A stretch of 11,124 nucleotides of DNA from an uncultured Alphaproteobacteria bacterium (GCA_903939555.1 CAJAHV010000161.1:1-11124), one strand, 5' to 3'. Positions 1 to 7,302 are shown, counted from the first letter of the stretch. The notes: generated by a model from the letters alone, not told the origin. A program made the numbers and translations.

Positions 1-1
1 C

Positions 2-379
2 GAGCCAGTGGCGTCGCTGCGCCGGCGCTGGCCCAATACGGCGTTCAGCTGGTTGATGGGTGCCGATATTCTGCCCGAATTGCACCGCTGGCACCGCTGG
101 CGCGCCTTTGCACAGGGCGTGCCGATTGCCGTTTTGGCGCGTCCGCGCTATATGGGGAGTGCTCTGGTATCGCCCGCAATGGCGTGGCTGGGGCGCTGGC
201 GGCGGCCTTTGGGGTCGATTCGCGATTGGACGCACTGGCCATTGCCGGCAATCATCGTCCTGTCGATCCGCCAGACGCCCTTGTCGGCGACGGCGATTCG
301 CGCCGCCGATCCTGATTGGGCGCAGCAATTCATGCCGGCAGCCACCGGCAACCGACAAGAGAGCAGGACAAAGATTTGA
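2..379 (+). CDS. nadD: Nicotinate-nucleotide adenylyltransferase, C-terminal part (5' end outside window)
   Basis: NadD transfers AMP from ATP to nicotinate mononucleotide in the cytoplasm, giving deamido-NAD, the penultimate step of NAD synthesis. The visible part is the C-terminal portion of the nucleotidyltransferase fold: a WLMGAD segment followed by a HRWHRW motif (NadD proteins typically read WLMGADNL...FHRW here), the strand PIAVLARP, and near the end LSATAIRA, which corresponds to the conserved S-(S/A)-T-x-IR motif that binds the nucleotide phosphate. The reading frame is open to the left edge, so the N-terminal (G/H)xxH nucleotide-binding region lies outside the window. A GTG at position 8 is only an internal valine. 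The TGA stop overlaps the probable TTG start of rsfS, so the two are probably translationally coupled. Confidence 0.92.
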   Translation, partial: EPVASLRRRWPNTAFSWLMGADILPELHRWHRWRAFAQGVPIAVLARPRYMGSALVSPAMAWLGRWRRPLGSIRDWTHWPLPAIIVLSIRQTPLSATAIRAADPDWAQQFMPAATGNRQESRTKI

Positions 380-867
380 CGACCCCGCAATCCACCCCGA
401 CCGCCGCCGCCCGCGCCGAAGCCGCCACCCGCGCCGAAGCAAAGGTGGACGCGCATGTCGAGGCGCTGCACGCCATGGTGATGGCCTCGCTCGATGATGA
501 TCAGGCGCTGGACATTGTCTCGATCCCGCTCGCCGGCAAGACGACGATTGCCGACTACATGGTCATTGCCAGTGGCAAATCCGGCCGGCAGGTCGCTTCG
601 ATGGCGATGAAGATCGCCGACAAGTGCAAGACCGATTTCGGCCGCCCGGCGCGCGTTCAGGGGCTGCCGACCGCCGATTGGGTGCTGATCGATGCCGGCG
701 ATGTCATCGTCCATATCTTCCGCCCGGAAGTGCGCGACTTCTACAACCTCGAACGCATGTGGGCCTTCGATTCGGCGCCCAACAAAGGCGAACCGCGCAT
801 GGGGGCGCTGCGCGAGGCGCATGAAGCGCGCGACCCTGCGCTGGGCGACCCCCGCAAGGCCGGCTGA
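376..867 (+). CDS. rsfS: Ribosome silencing factor RsfS (Iojap/RsfS family)
   Basis: RsfS binds protein L14 of the large ribosomal subunit and blocks subunit joining, which lowers translation in starvation. The core is well conserved: DIVSIPLAGKTTIADYMVIA, then a segment SGRQVASMA, then DWVLIDAGDVIVHIF and RPEVRDFYNLERMW. About 30 alanine- and arginine-rich residues precede the core. Start choice: no ATG lies at a sensible place (the ATG at 475 is inside the first core helix). I chose TTG at 376, which overlaps the nadD stop as TTGA and has a purine-rich AGCAGGA about 8-10 bases upstream, giving 163 residues. A GTG at 445 is an alternative. The 3' end overlaps the rlmH start by one base. The family call is firm; the start is less certain. 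Confidence 0.9.
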   Translation: MTTPQSTPTAAARAEAATRAEAKVDAHVEALHAMVMASLDDDQALDIVSIPLAGKTTIADYMVIASGKSGRQVASMAMKIADKCKTDFGRPARVQGLPTADWVLIDAGDVIVHIFRPEVRDFYNLERMWAFDSAPNKGEPRMGALREAHEARDPALGDPRKAG

Positions 868-1283
868 TGCGGCTGGCCATCGTGGCGCGTGGCCGCATCG
901 GCGCGTCGCCCGAGGCCGAACTCGTCGATCGCTATGCCAAGCGGCTGCGCGGCGAACTGAGCGTCACCGAGATCGGCGACAGCGCGCCCTGGCCGCGCTT
1001 CGAGGCCGGGCGCACCGTCGTTCTCGATGAAACCGGCAAGGACCTGTCGTCCGAAGCGCTGGCGGCCATCCTGGGTGGCTGGCGCGATGGCGGCACACGC
1101 GACGTGCGCTTCCTGATTGGCGCCGCTGACGGCCATGATATCGCCACCCGTGCCGGCGCCGACCTGTTGCTTGGTTTCGGCCGGGCGACCTGGCCGCACA
1201 TGCTGGTGCGCGCCATGCTCGCCGAACAATTATATCGCGCCATGACGATTCTGCAGGGCCATCCCTACCACCGCGCAGGGTGA
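867..1283 (+). CDS. rlmH: 23S rRNA (pseudouridine1915-N3)-methyltransferase RlmH
   Basis: RlmH is a SPOUT-class, SAM-dependent enzyme that methylates N3 of pseudouridine 1915 in helix 69 of 23S rRNA, acting on assembled 70S ribosomes. The sequence has the trefoil-knot SAM-binding segment FLIGAADGH (residues 82-90), then the motif WPHMLVRAMLAEQLYRA and the C-terminal HPYHRAG, which match the family pattern LPHxLxRxxLxEQxYRA...GHPYHR. At 138 residues it is somewhat shorter than the roughly 155 of E. coli RlmH; the loss appears to be in the region before the knot. The ATG overlaps the rsfS TGA by one base (TGATG), so coupling with rsfS is likely. The stop is also overlapped by an in-frame GTG of the next reading frame (GTGA at 1280), which I do not take as the true start of the next gene. 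Confidence 0.94.
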   Translation: MRLAIVARGRIGASPEAELVDRYAKRLRGELSVTEIGDSAPWPRFEAGRTVVLDETGKDLSSEALAAILGGWRDGGTRDVRFLIGAADGHDIATRAGADLLLGFGRATWPHMLVRAMLAEQLYRAMTILQGHPYHRAG

Positions 1284-1363
1284 CGAGCGAGAACAGCGGT
1301 CTGGCGCGACGCTGCCAGTCTGCTATTGTGACAGTCGTTGTTGCCGAAAGCGAAACTACCGTG

Positions 1364-2755
1364 ATGTCATCCCGCTGGAAGATTGCGCTGCCGGTCATCG
1401 CCCTGCTGGCGATTCCGGGCACGGCCGCCGTCCGCGCCGCAAGCGAAAGCGATACCTACAAGCAGCTCGACGTTCTGATGGATGTGTTCGAGCGGGTGCG
1501 CACCGATTACGTCGACAAGGCCGATGACAAGAAACTGATCGAAGGTGCCATCAACGGCATGCTCGCCAGCCTTGACCCGCATTCATCCTATCTCGATGTC
1601 CGCGAATATCAGAACATGCGCCAGAATACCGATGGCGAATATGGCGGGCTCGGGCTGACGGTCACCACCGAGGATGGCGCGGTCAAGGTCGTTGCGCCGA
1701 CCGACGATACGCCGGCGGCGCGCGCCGGCATCAAATCCGGCGATTACATCACCCACCTTGATGGTGAGCTGATCTATGGCTCGACCCTGCAAGAAGCAGT
1801 CGACAAGATGCGCGGCCTGCCGGGGAGCAGCGTCAAGCTGACCGTGGTGCGCGAAGGTGCCACCAAGCCGATGGATTTCGCGCTGAAGCGCGAAGTCATC
1901 CAGATCAAGCCGGTGCGTTTCGAAACGCGCGGCAGCGTTGGGGTCATTCGCATCACCACCTTCAACAAGCAGACCGGCGATGCGACGCGCAATGCCATTG
2001 TTTCGATCGAAAAACAGCTCGGTGCCAATGTTGCCGGCTATGTCGTCGATCTGCGTTCCAACCCCGGCGGCTTGCTCGACCAGGCAATCGAAGTCAGCGA
2101 TGTCTTTCTCGACAAGGGCGAAATCGTGTCGCAACGCGGCCGCACCAAGGACGATATCCAGCGCTACAAGGCGACGCCGGGGGACCTGACGGGTGGCAAG
2201 CCCGTCGTGGTGCTGATCGACGAAGGCTCCGCTTCGGCTGCCGAAATCGTGGCTGGCGCACTGCAGGATCAGCGCCGTGCCATCGTGCTGGGCCAGCGCA
2301 GCTTCGGCAAGGGCTCGGTCCAGACGCTCATCCCGCTCAGCCAGGACACCGCGCTGCGGCTGACAACGGCGCGCTATTTCACGCCATCAGGGCGCAGCGT
2401 GCAGGAAAACGGCATCGAACCCGATGTCCAGGTGCCGCAACTGTCCGATGCGACCCGCGCCGAACGGCCACGCCTGCGCGAGGCCGATCTCAAGAAGCAT
2501 CTGATCAACGAGATCAAGGACGGGACCGAAAAGCTGGTCGAAAATGACAACAAGCCCGATCCGCGTTTTGCCGCGACCCCCGAGGAGCTGAAAAAGAAGG
2601 GCGTCATCGATTTCCAGCTCGATTACGCGACCCGGCTGCTGACCCGCCTCGCCCCGGCGGGGGCACCACCGGTTGCGGTTGCGGCAGGGTCGCCGCCGGT
2701 TGCAATTGCGGTTGCGGCGGCCACACCCGTGGCAAAGCGCGCCAACCCGAAGTGA
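1364..2755 (+). CDS. ctpA: Carboxy-terminal processing protease, S41 family (periplasmic)
   Basis: C-terminal processing proteases cut exported proteins near their C-termini and, in proteobacteria, often act on cell-wall hydrolases or envelope proteins. A signal peptide (residues 1 to about 26: SRWK, then a hydrophobic stretch ending AVRA-A) puts it in the periplasm. Then come a cap helix region (DVLMDVFERVRTDYVDK), a PDZ domain at about 90-175 beginning GGLGL, and the S41 core with VVDLRSNPGG. The Ser-Lys-Gln triad is visible: S291 in GSASAAEI, K316 in SFGKGSVQ, and Q320; the 25- and 4-residue spacings match known CTPs. The last about 35 residues are Ala/Pro/Val-rich low complexity. I chose the ATG at 1364 because the signal peptide begins there. 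GTG 1361 is equivalent, and GTG 1280 would add 28 residues ahead of the signal. The upstream neighbour is rlmH, with no envC gene between. Confidence 0.93.
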   Translation: MSSRWKIALPVIALLAIPGTAAVRAASESDTYKQLDVLMDVFERVRTDYVDKADDKKLIEGAINGMLASLDPHSSYLDVREYQNMRQNTDGEYGGLGLTVTTEDGAVKVVAPTDDTPAARAGIKSGDYITHLDGELIYGSTLQEAVDKMRGLPGSSVKLTVVREGATKPMDFALKREVIQIKPVRFETRGSVGVIRITTFNKQTGDATRNAIVSIEKQLGANVAGYVVDLRSNPGGLLDQAIEVSDVFLDKGEIVSQRGRTKDDIQRYKATPGDLTGGKPVVVLIDEGSASAAEIVAGALQDQRRAIVLGQRSFGKGSVQTLIPLSQDTALRLTTARYFTPSGRSVQENGIEPDVQVPQLSDATRAERPRLREADLKKHLINEIKDGTEKLVENDNKPDPRFAATPEELKKKGVIDFQLDYATRLLTRLAPAGAPPVAVAAGSPPVAIAVAAATPVAKRANPK

Positions 2756-2766
2756 GCCTTTGGGCG

Positions 2767-2796
2767 GGCGTATCACCGGCAAACGGTGATCACGCC
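2767..2796. other. Intergenic hairpin between ctpA and the YqaA-like gene
   Basis: A strong dyad lies just after the ctpA stop. The left arm is GGCGT+ATCACCG (2767-2778), the loop GCAAA, and the right arm CGGTGAT+ACGCC (2784-2796), with a single bulged C at 2791. This gives 12 paired bases. No T-run follows on either strand, so it is not a classical intrinsic terminator. It may stabilise the 3' end of the ctpA message or attenuate read-through. Confidence 0.6.
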
Positions 2797-2846
2797 AGCC
2801 TGCAGGCATGACAGCGTTGCGATTGCGCCGCACCGCGCCGCCGCTT

Positions 2847-3467
2847 ATGGGGCGATACTGCCCCGGATCAGGATTGGAACGCCCCTTGCTGCGCCGCCTT
2901 TACGACTGGACGCTCGCCCGCGCTGCCGGCCCGGGAGCCGAAAAATGGCTGATGGGTATCAGCTTCGCCGATTCGTCGTTTTTCCCGATTCCGCCCGATG
3001 TCATGCAGATCCCGATGTCGATCGCGCGCCCGGAAAAATCGCTGCGTTACGCCGCCTTGTCGACCTTGGCGTCGGTTGCCGGCGCGCTGCTCGGCTACGC
3101 CATTGGCGCGTTGCTTTACAAGACGATCGGCGTGCCCCTGCTGCAATTCTACGGGTATGAGGACAAATTCGTGTCCTTTGCCGCCAGCATCAAGGCGCAT
3201 GGCTTTTTGTGGATGCTGGCGTTTGCCTTCCTGCCGATTCCCTACAAGGTGGCGACGATCGCGGCGGGCAGCGTGTCGCTCGGGCTGCCGGTATTGATTG
3301 CCGCGTCGCTGCTCGGCCGCGGCGGGCGCTTCTTTCTCGTGGCGCTCATCCTGCGGCGCTATGGCGCTGCGGCTCAAATGATCATCGACCGGTATTTCCA
3401 CCAATTGGCGCTGGTGGCGACCGGGCTTTTCGTTGGCGGTTTCGCCGTGGTGAAATATGCGTTCTGA
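2847..3467 (+). CDS. YqaA-like DedA/VTT-domain membrane protein
   Basis: This is an integral inner-membrane protein of the DedA/SNARE-associated (VTT) superfamily, the YqaA-like branch. Wider DedA proteins are linked to membrane homeostasis and recycling of lipid carriers; this branch has no firm function. The signature is a re-entrant-type segment ADSSFFPIPPDVMQIPM, a glycine/alanine-rich membrane helix (LASVAGALLGYAIGALLY), a second mirrored segment AFLPIPYKVATIAAG, then LLGRGGRFFLVALILRRYG and a last hydrophobic helix near the C-terminus. The start is uncertain. Homology seems to begin at LLRRLYDW, so TTG 2886 (AGGA at 2870-2873) would suffice; ATG 2847 and ATG 2808 are in frame upstream. 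I list 2847 as a compromise (206 residues). The 3' end overlaps dsbB by 11 bases, so it belongs to the same transcript. Confidence 0.85.
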   Translation: MGRYCPGSGLERPLLRRLYDWTLARAAGPGAEKWLMGISFADSSFFPIPPDVMQIPMSIARPEKSLRYAALSTLASVAGALLGYAIGALLYKTIGVPLLQFYGYEDKFVSFAASIKAHGFLWMLAFAFLPIPYKVATIAAGSVSLGLPVLIAASLLGRGGRFFLVALILRRYGAAAQMIIDRYFHQLALVATGLFVGGFAVVKYAF

Positions 3468-3912
3468 CCGGCTGACAACGGCGATCCTGCTGCTTGGCCC
3501 CGCCGGTCTGCTCGGGGGGGCGCTGGCTTTTGAATATATCGGCGGCCTGGTGCCGTGCGAGATGTGCCTGTGGCAGCGCTGGGCGCTGGCGGCAGCGCTG
3601 GTGCTGGCGCTGCTCGGCTGGGCGACCGGCCATGCGCGTGCCCTGCTCGCACTGGCGGCGCTGGCAATACTTTGCGGCGGCGGCATCGCCATCTTCCATG
3701 TCGGGGTCGAGCAGCATTGGTGGCAGGGCATAACAAAATGCGCCGCCAGCCTGTCATCGGGCTCTGCAACGGATATCATGGAGCAAATACTCGCCCAGCC
3801 GCTGGTGCGCTGCGACGCTATTCCCTGGTCGCTTTTCGGCATTTCCATGGCAGGATGGAACGCAATGGTTTCAATCCTGATCGGAGGCACGGCGCTATGG
3901 CGGCTGAAGTGA
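3457..3912 (+). CDS. dsbB: Disulfide bond formation protein B (DsbB family)
   Basis: DsbB reoxidises the periplasmic thiol oxidase DsbA and passes electrons to ubiquinone in the inner membrane. The 151-residue protein has four hydrophobic helices, as expected. The first periplasmic loop carries the redox pair C34-E-M-C37 followed by LWQR (R41 matches the arginine that contacts quinone in E. coli DsbB). The second loop carries C95 (TKC) and C119 (VRCD), the pair that exchanges with DsbA. All four essential cysteines are present, so it should be active. It starts 11 bases inside the upstream membrane-protein gene and ends inside coq7 (16-base overlap). The placement next to coq7 is fitting, since DsbB uses the quinone whose synthesis coq7 serves, though this may only reflect conserved gene order. 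Confidence 0.93.
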   Translation: MRSDRLTTAILLLGPAGLLGGALAFEYIGGLVPCEMCLWQRWALAAALVLALLGWATGHARALLALAALAILCGGGIAIFHVGVEQHWWQGITKCAASLSSGSATDIMEQILAQPLVRCDAIPWSLFGISMAGWNAMVSILIGGTALWRLK

Positions 3913-4439
3913 GGCATTTGCCCGGGGATGCCCGTATCGATACGCGCCCGATGGTGCGGGTCGATCAGGCCGGCGAAGTCGGGGCGGCGTGCATCTATGC
4001 CGGGCAATTGGCCGTGATGGGCGATCGGGCCGGCGTATCGGGTGAAATTCGTCACATGGCCGCGCAGGAAAAGCGCCATCTCGAGGCATTCGACGCGCTG
4101 ATGGTCCGTCGCGGCGTGCGGCCCACGCTGTTTGCCCCGATGTGGCATGTTGCCGGCTATGCGCTGGGCGCCGCCACGGCGCTGCTGGGGCCCAAAGCCG
4201 CGATGGCGGCGACCGTGGCGGTGGAGACCGTCATCGACCAGCATTACGGCGAACAGGCAGACGCACTTGCCGGCGGCGCCGACCCGGAACTGGCGGCGAT
4301 GGTCGATGATTTTCGCGCTGACGAAGTCGAGCACCGCGATACAGCTGCAAGCCATAGCGGCGCCGATGGTTTTCCACTGTTGCAGGCAGCCATCCGCACC
4401 GGCGTGCGGGCCGCGATTGCGGTGGCCAAGCGCGTTTAG
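3897..4439 (+). CDS. coq7: Demethoxyubiquinone hydroxylase (COQ7/CLK-1 family)
   Basis: Coq7 is a membrane-associated di-iron hydroxylase that adds the C6 hydroxyl to demethoxyubiquinone, a late step in ubiquinone synthesis. The four-helix di-iron ligand set is complete: E27 (in DQAGEVGA), E58 and H61 (in QEKRHLEAF), E110 (in VETVIDQHYGEQ), and E143 with H146 (in DEVEHRD). At 180 residues it is a normal bacterial length with two ferritin-like repeats. The start is ATG 3897, supported by a strong GGAGG at 3883-3887 with a 9-base spacer; the frame is open further upstream, inside dsbB, but that part is only dsbB in another frame. It overlaps the end of dsbB by 16 bases. It is the last gene of the + strand block and is followed by two hairpins. 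Confidence 0.95.
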   Translation: MAAEVRHLPGDARIDTRPMVRVDQAGEVGAACIYAGQLAVMGDRAGVSGEIRHMAAQEKRHLEAFDALMVRRGVRPTLFAPMWHVAGYALGAATALLGPKAAMAATVAVETVIDQHYGEQADALAGGADPELAAMVDDFRADEVEHRDTAASHSGADGFPLLQAAIRTGVRAAIAVAKRV

Positions 4440-4452
4440 CGGCCAATCAAAA

Positions 4453-4480
4453 GGCCACCCTCGCAACGGCGAAGGTGGCC
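4453..4480 (-). terminator. Probable intrinsic terminator of the TonB receptor gene (first of two hairpins)
   Basis: The outer stem is GGCCACC (4453-4459) with GGTGGCC (4474-4480); an inner stem TCGC/GCGA closes on the loop AACG, leaving one C-A mismatch. Read on the - strand the hairpin is followed by TTTT (complement of 4449-4452), as expected for an intrinsic terminator of the receptor transcript. On the + strand it is followed by CTTG only, so it is weaker for coq7 but may still serve. Confidence 0.7.
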
Positions 4481-4494
4481 CTTGAACGCATTGT

Positions 4495-4518
4495 GGACCG
4501 GGGCAACCACCCCGGTCC
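4495..4518. terminator. Second hairpin between convergent coq7 and TonB receptor genes
   Basis: A perfect 9-bp GC-rich stem, GGACCGGGG (4495-4503) with CCCCGGTCC (4510-4518), encloses a CAACCA loop. It lies 7 bases after the receptor stop codon and about 55 bases after the coq7 stop. No T-run is adjacent on either strand. With the first hairpin it probably forms a bidirectional stop and 3'-end protection region. Confidence 0.6.
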
Positions 4519-4525
4519 AGAATCA

Positions 4526-7069
4526 TCAGAATGCGATGTCGATCGTCGCGCCATAGGTCGCCGGGTCGCCATAGATCACCGAGCCGAAGCCCAGCGCGCC
4601 AAAGTCGATCCCACGCGAGATATACTCGCTGTTGGCGATGTTCTTGCCCCAGAACGTCAGGCCCAGCCCCTTGGTGAAGCTGCCCAGCTTGATGTTGTCG
4701 ATGCGCAACTGCGCGTCGAACAGGCTGCGCGCATCGGCCTTGATCTGGCTGTTGAACGGTGCTGCCAGCGGGTTGGCGAAGAAGGTCTGCGACGAGACAT
4801 AGCTCCAGCCAACGCGCGCCGTCAGCTTGGCATCATTGGGCAGCGGATAGACGAAGTTACCGGCCAGATTGGCGGTATAATCCGGCGAGTTGCCCGGTGT
4901 GATAACCGACGCGATGTTGCGGATGACGCCGGCGGTATCGGCACCGGGGAAGTTCTTCACATCCTTGTGAACATAGCCGAACGAGCCGTCCATGCTCAGG
5001 TTGTCGGTGATCGCCAGCCGGCCTTCGAGCTCGACGCCGGTATAGTTGATCTTGCCGGCGTTGGTGACCTGAGTGCCGAAGGTGGCGCCGCCCGGGATCG
5101 GGATGGTCGCCTGCAGATCGCTGTATTCATTGTAGAACACAGCGGCGTTCAGGCGGAGCCGGTTGAACAGCTCGGTCTTGGCACCGAGTTCGTAGGACCA
5201 GATGGTTTCCTCGTTGAACGGGATCAGGCCCAGCTTGGCCGCGGCGTTGGTGGTCTGGCGGGCATTGAAGCCGCCCGAACGATAACCGCGCGCGAGGCGG
5301 CCATACAGGTTGACGTCATCGCTGGCGCGATAGTCGACGGTCACATGGCCGGTCGGCTTGCCGAAGCTGGTCTTCTGGCGGTTAAGCGCCAGGTCGGTCG
5401 GGTCGGTGAACGGCGTCGCGCCATTCTGGCTCCGGTTGAAACCCTTCTTGTCCCATGTGTAGCGCATGCCGAGCGTGACGCCGAGCGGGCCGTCGGCGCC
5501 GCCGGGGCGATAGGTGCCCTGACCATAGACGGCGAAGCTGTCACCATCGGCCTTGTAGGCCAGCGTCGAGCTCGGCGTCGAGAAGTTGCGGAAGCGGGCC
5601 GGGTTGGCCGCCGCAAGGCCGGGGCCGAGGGCGCCGAAATTGCCAAGGAAGATCTGGTTGGTATCGAGGATGAAGCCGAAGCTCTGTTCGTTCGATTCAG
5701 CGCCTTCCTCGTGGAAGAAGAACCCGCCGAGCACCCATTGGAAATTACTGTCGTAATTCGACACGATTTCCACTTCCTGGCTGAACTGGCTCTGCGAACG
5801 CAGGTTTTTGGCCTGGAACAGCGGCTGGGTCGTCGTGGGCACCGCCAAGCCGGCAACCACGCCGGCAGCGCCCGGCGGCACCACGAACTGCAGCAGGCTG
5901 GCGGGCAAGCCGTTGAGCAGGCTGGCGTTGCTGAACAGCGCGCCGCGCACGCTGCCCAAGCCATCAAGGTCGCTGCCTTCGATATTGTTGTTCCATTCGC
6001 GATATGAGGTCGACGAACGCAGCTTCACCGGGCCGGCATCGACTTCGACACGCAGCAGATTGCCCCACAGCTTGTCACGCGAGTTGCGCGCACCTTCAAG
6101 GCAGATGCTGTCGAGGCGAGCGCGCTGCACCGGCTTGCCACAGCCGGCTTGCAGCGCAACCGTCGACGCCTGCGCGAGATAGCCGGCAACATTTGCCGGC
6201 TGGACCTGGGCAATGGTGCCACCATCAAGGCTTACATTGGGACGGAAAACGCCATCGCCGACGGCGGCGAGCTGGTTGGCCGGAGCGACACCATCGATGA
6301 CGGTATAGTCGAAAATGTTGGTGATGGTGATATTGTCGCTGGGTTCGATCTTGATCGCGACGCGGAAGGCGTCGGTTTGGTTGCCACCGGGATCACGGCT
6401 GTTCTTGGGTTCGAGCAGATTGTCGACGACCCCGTCGCGCTGCTTGTGCAGGTAGGACAGCGTTGCCGACAGCGCGTCGCCCAGCTTGCCGGTGTTGAGG
6501 ATCGCGCGGCCCGTCCACTGGTTGTAATTGCCATAGCCGGCGCGGACTTTGAGGCCGAATTCGTCATCGGGCAGCTTGGTGATGAAATTGACCGCGCCGC
6601 CGGTGGTGTTGCGGCCGAACAGCGTGCCCTGCGGCCCGCGCAGCACTTCCACCCGCTCGATTTCGGCAACTTCGAACGACGCAGCAGACGACCGTGCCAG
6701 ATAGACGCCGTCGAGATAGAGGCCAATCGGCGAATCATAGCCCTGGGTTTCATCGGCGGCGGTCGGGATACCGCGGATGGTGATGACCGCAGCCGTGGCG
6801 TTGGTGGTGCCGCCAGAGATCGAAAGGTTCGGGGCCAGCGCGCTGAGGTCGCGGACTTCGCTGATGCCGATCAGGTCGATCTTGGCCGACGGGATGGCCG
6901 AAATCGCCAGCGGCGTACGCTGCAGGTTTTCACCGCGCTTCTGGGCGGTGACGATGATTTCCTCAAGGCCATTGCTGTCGGCAGCGACGGTCTGCGCCAT
7001 CGCGGCAGATGCGGCGAGACTGGTGCCGGCGAGCAACACCACGGCCAGAGCACGGTTGAACGTCTTCAT
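4526..7069 (-). CDS. TonB-dependent outer-membrane receptor
   Basis: This is an outer-membrane beta-barrel receptor that binds a ligand outside and imports it using energy from TonB-ExbBD. The 847-residue protein starts with a signal peptide (residues 1-25, cut after AMA) and then a short segment with EEIIVTAQKR (36-45), the usual TonB-box/plug entry of sphingomonad receptors. The plug domain (about 50-170) contains ITIRGIPT, GLYLDGVYLARS, RVEVLRGPQG, TLFGRNTTGG and AVNFIT, all standard. The rest alternates short strands and loops (for example ARGYRSGGFN and WSYELGAKTE) and ends in a terminal phenylalanine (IDIAF), as barrel proteins do. The start at 7069 is supported by GGGGGA (7079-7084) with a 9-base spacer; an upstream in-frame codon at 7132 would fall inside the predicted promoter. 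The ligand is unknown; sphingomonads use this class for siderophores, vitamins and many carbon sources. The neighbouring oxygenase suggests an organic substrate. Confidence 0.94.
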   Translation of the reverse strand: MKTFNRALAVVLLAGTSLAASAAMAQTVAADSNGLEEIIVTAQKRGENLQRTPLAISAIPSAKIDLIGISEVRDLSALAPNLSISGGTTNATAAVITIRGIPTAADETQGYDSPIGLYLDGVYLARSSAASFEVAEIERVEVLRGPQGTLFGRNTTGGAVNFITKLPDDEFGLKVRAGYGNYNQWTGRAILNTGKLGDALSATLSYLHKQRDGVVDNLLEPKNSRDPGGNQTDAFRVAIKIEPSDNITITNIFDYTVIDGVAPANQLAAVGDGVFRPNVSLDGGTIAQVQPANVAGYLAQASTVALQAGCGKPVQRARLDSICLEGARNSRDKLWGNLLRVEVDAGPVKLRSSTSYREWNNNIEGSDLDGLGSVRGALFSNASLLNGLPASLLQFVVPPGAAGVVAGLAVPTTTQPLFQAKNLRSQSQFSQEVEIVSNYDSNFQWVLGGFFFHEEGAESNEQSFGFILDTNQIFLGNFGALGPGLAAANPARFRNFSTPSSTLAYKADGDSFAVYGQGTYRPGGADGPLGVTLGMRYTWDKKGFNRSQNGATPFTDPTDLALNRQKTSFGKPTGHVTVDYRASDDVNLYGRLARGYRSGGFNARQTTNAAAKLGLIPFNEETIWSYELGAKTELFNRLRLNAAVFYNEYSDLQATIPIPGGATFGTQVTNAGKINYTGVELEGRLAITDNLSMDGSFGYVHKDVKNFPGADTAGVIRNIASVITPGNSPDYTANLAGNFVYPLPNDAKLTARVGWSYVSSQTFFANPLAAPFNSQIKADARSLFDAQLRIDNIKLGSFTKGLGLTFWGKNIANSEYISRGIDFGALGFGSVIYGDPATYGATIDIAF

Positions 7070-7103
7070 TGTCAGCAATCCCCCAAAAAAAACCGCCGCC
7101 CGG

Positions 7104-7132
7104 ATTCTATGATCCGTATTCGGCCTTTCCAA
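7104..7132 (-). promoter_or_regulatory. Predicted promoter of the TonB receptor gene
   Basis: On the - strand, TTGGAA (7132-7127) and TAGAAT (7109-7104) are separated by exactly 17 bases and resemble the -35 and -10 boxes of the housekeeping sigma factor (4/6 and 5/6 matches). Transcription would begin near 7097, giving a leader of about 28 bases that holds a T8 run (7092-7085) and the G5 ribosome-binding site. Confidence 0.5.
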
Positions 7133-7140
7133 CTAGCCCG

Positions 7141-7169
7141 CTTGCGTTGATCCAATCAAAAAACGCAAG
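7141..7169. promoter_or_regulatory. Inverted repeat just upstream of the receptor -35 box
   Basis: Perfect 8-bp arms CTTGCGTT (7141-7148) and AACGCAAG (7162-7169) are separated by 13 bases, placing the arm centres 21 bases (two helical turns) apart. The element ends 8 bases upstream of the predicted -35 box, a usual place for an activator or repressor dimer. It is unassigned to any known regulator. Confidence 0.45.
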
Positions 7170-7180
7170 TCGAGCATCAC

Positions 7181-7196
7181 AAAAATGCGCATATTT
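7181..7196. promoter_or_regulatory. AT-flanked near-palindrome upstream of receptor gene
   Basis: AAAAATGCGCATATTT has the perfect 8-bp core ATGCGCAT and a single mismatch in its 8-bp arms. It sits about 50 bases upstream of the predicted -35 box and could be a second regulator site. The rest of the gap between the receptor and the oxygenase stop (7197-7302) shows no gene and no clear terminator. Confidence 0.35.
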
Positions 7197-7302
7197 CATG
7201 ATTGCGCCACGAGCAAGCGCCTTTTGCGAAGCTGGGTCGGCAAAAATTGCATGGTTGCATCAAAGCCACAGCTACCCTGCCGATACCGCTCATCGCCAGC
7301 GA

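Noticed and set aside
2868..4526. 552-residue open frame on the - strand opposite the YqaA-like, dsbB and coq7 genes
   Set aside because: The + strand genes here carry complete family motifs and good starts. The antisense translation is rich in Arg, Ala, Pro and His with no family signature, typical of the mirror frame of GC-rich genes.
4475..6007. 510-residue open frame on the + strand opposite the TonB receptor
   Set aside because: It runs antisense to a well-supported receptor, shows no recognisable domain, and crosses the terminator hairpins. Long antisense frames are common in GC-rich genomes.
7070..7132. Longer TonB receptor starting at 7132
   Set aside because: It would add 21 residues ahead of a clean signal peptide, and its start falls in the predicted -35 box, whereas 7069 has GGGGGA at correct spacing.
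6149..7150. 333-residue open frame on the + strand opposite the receptor N-terminus
   Set aside because: Antisense shadow of the signal peptide and plug region; it crosses the predicted receptor promoter and has no domain.
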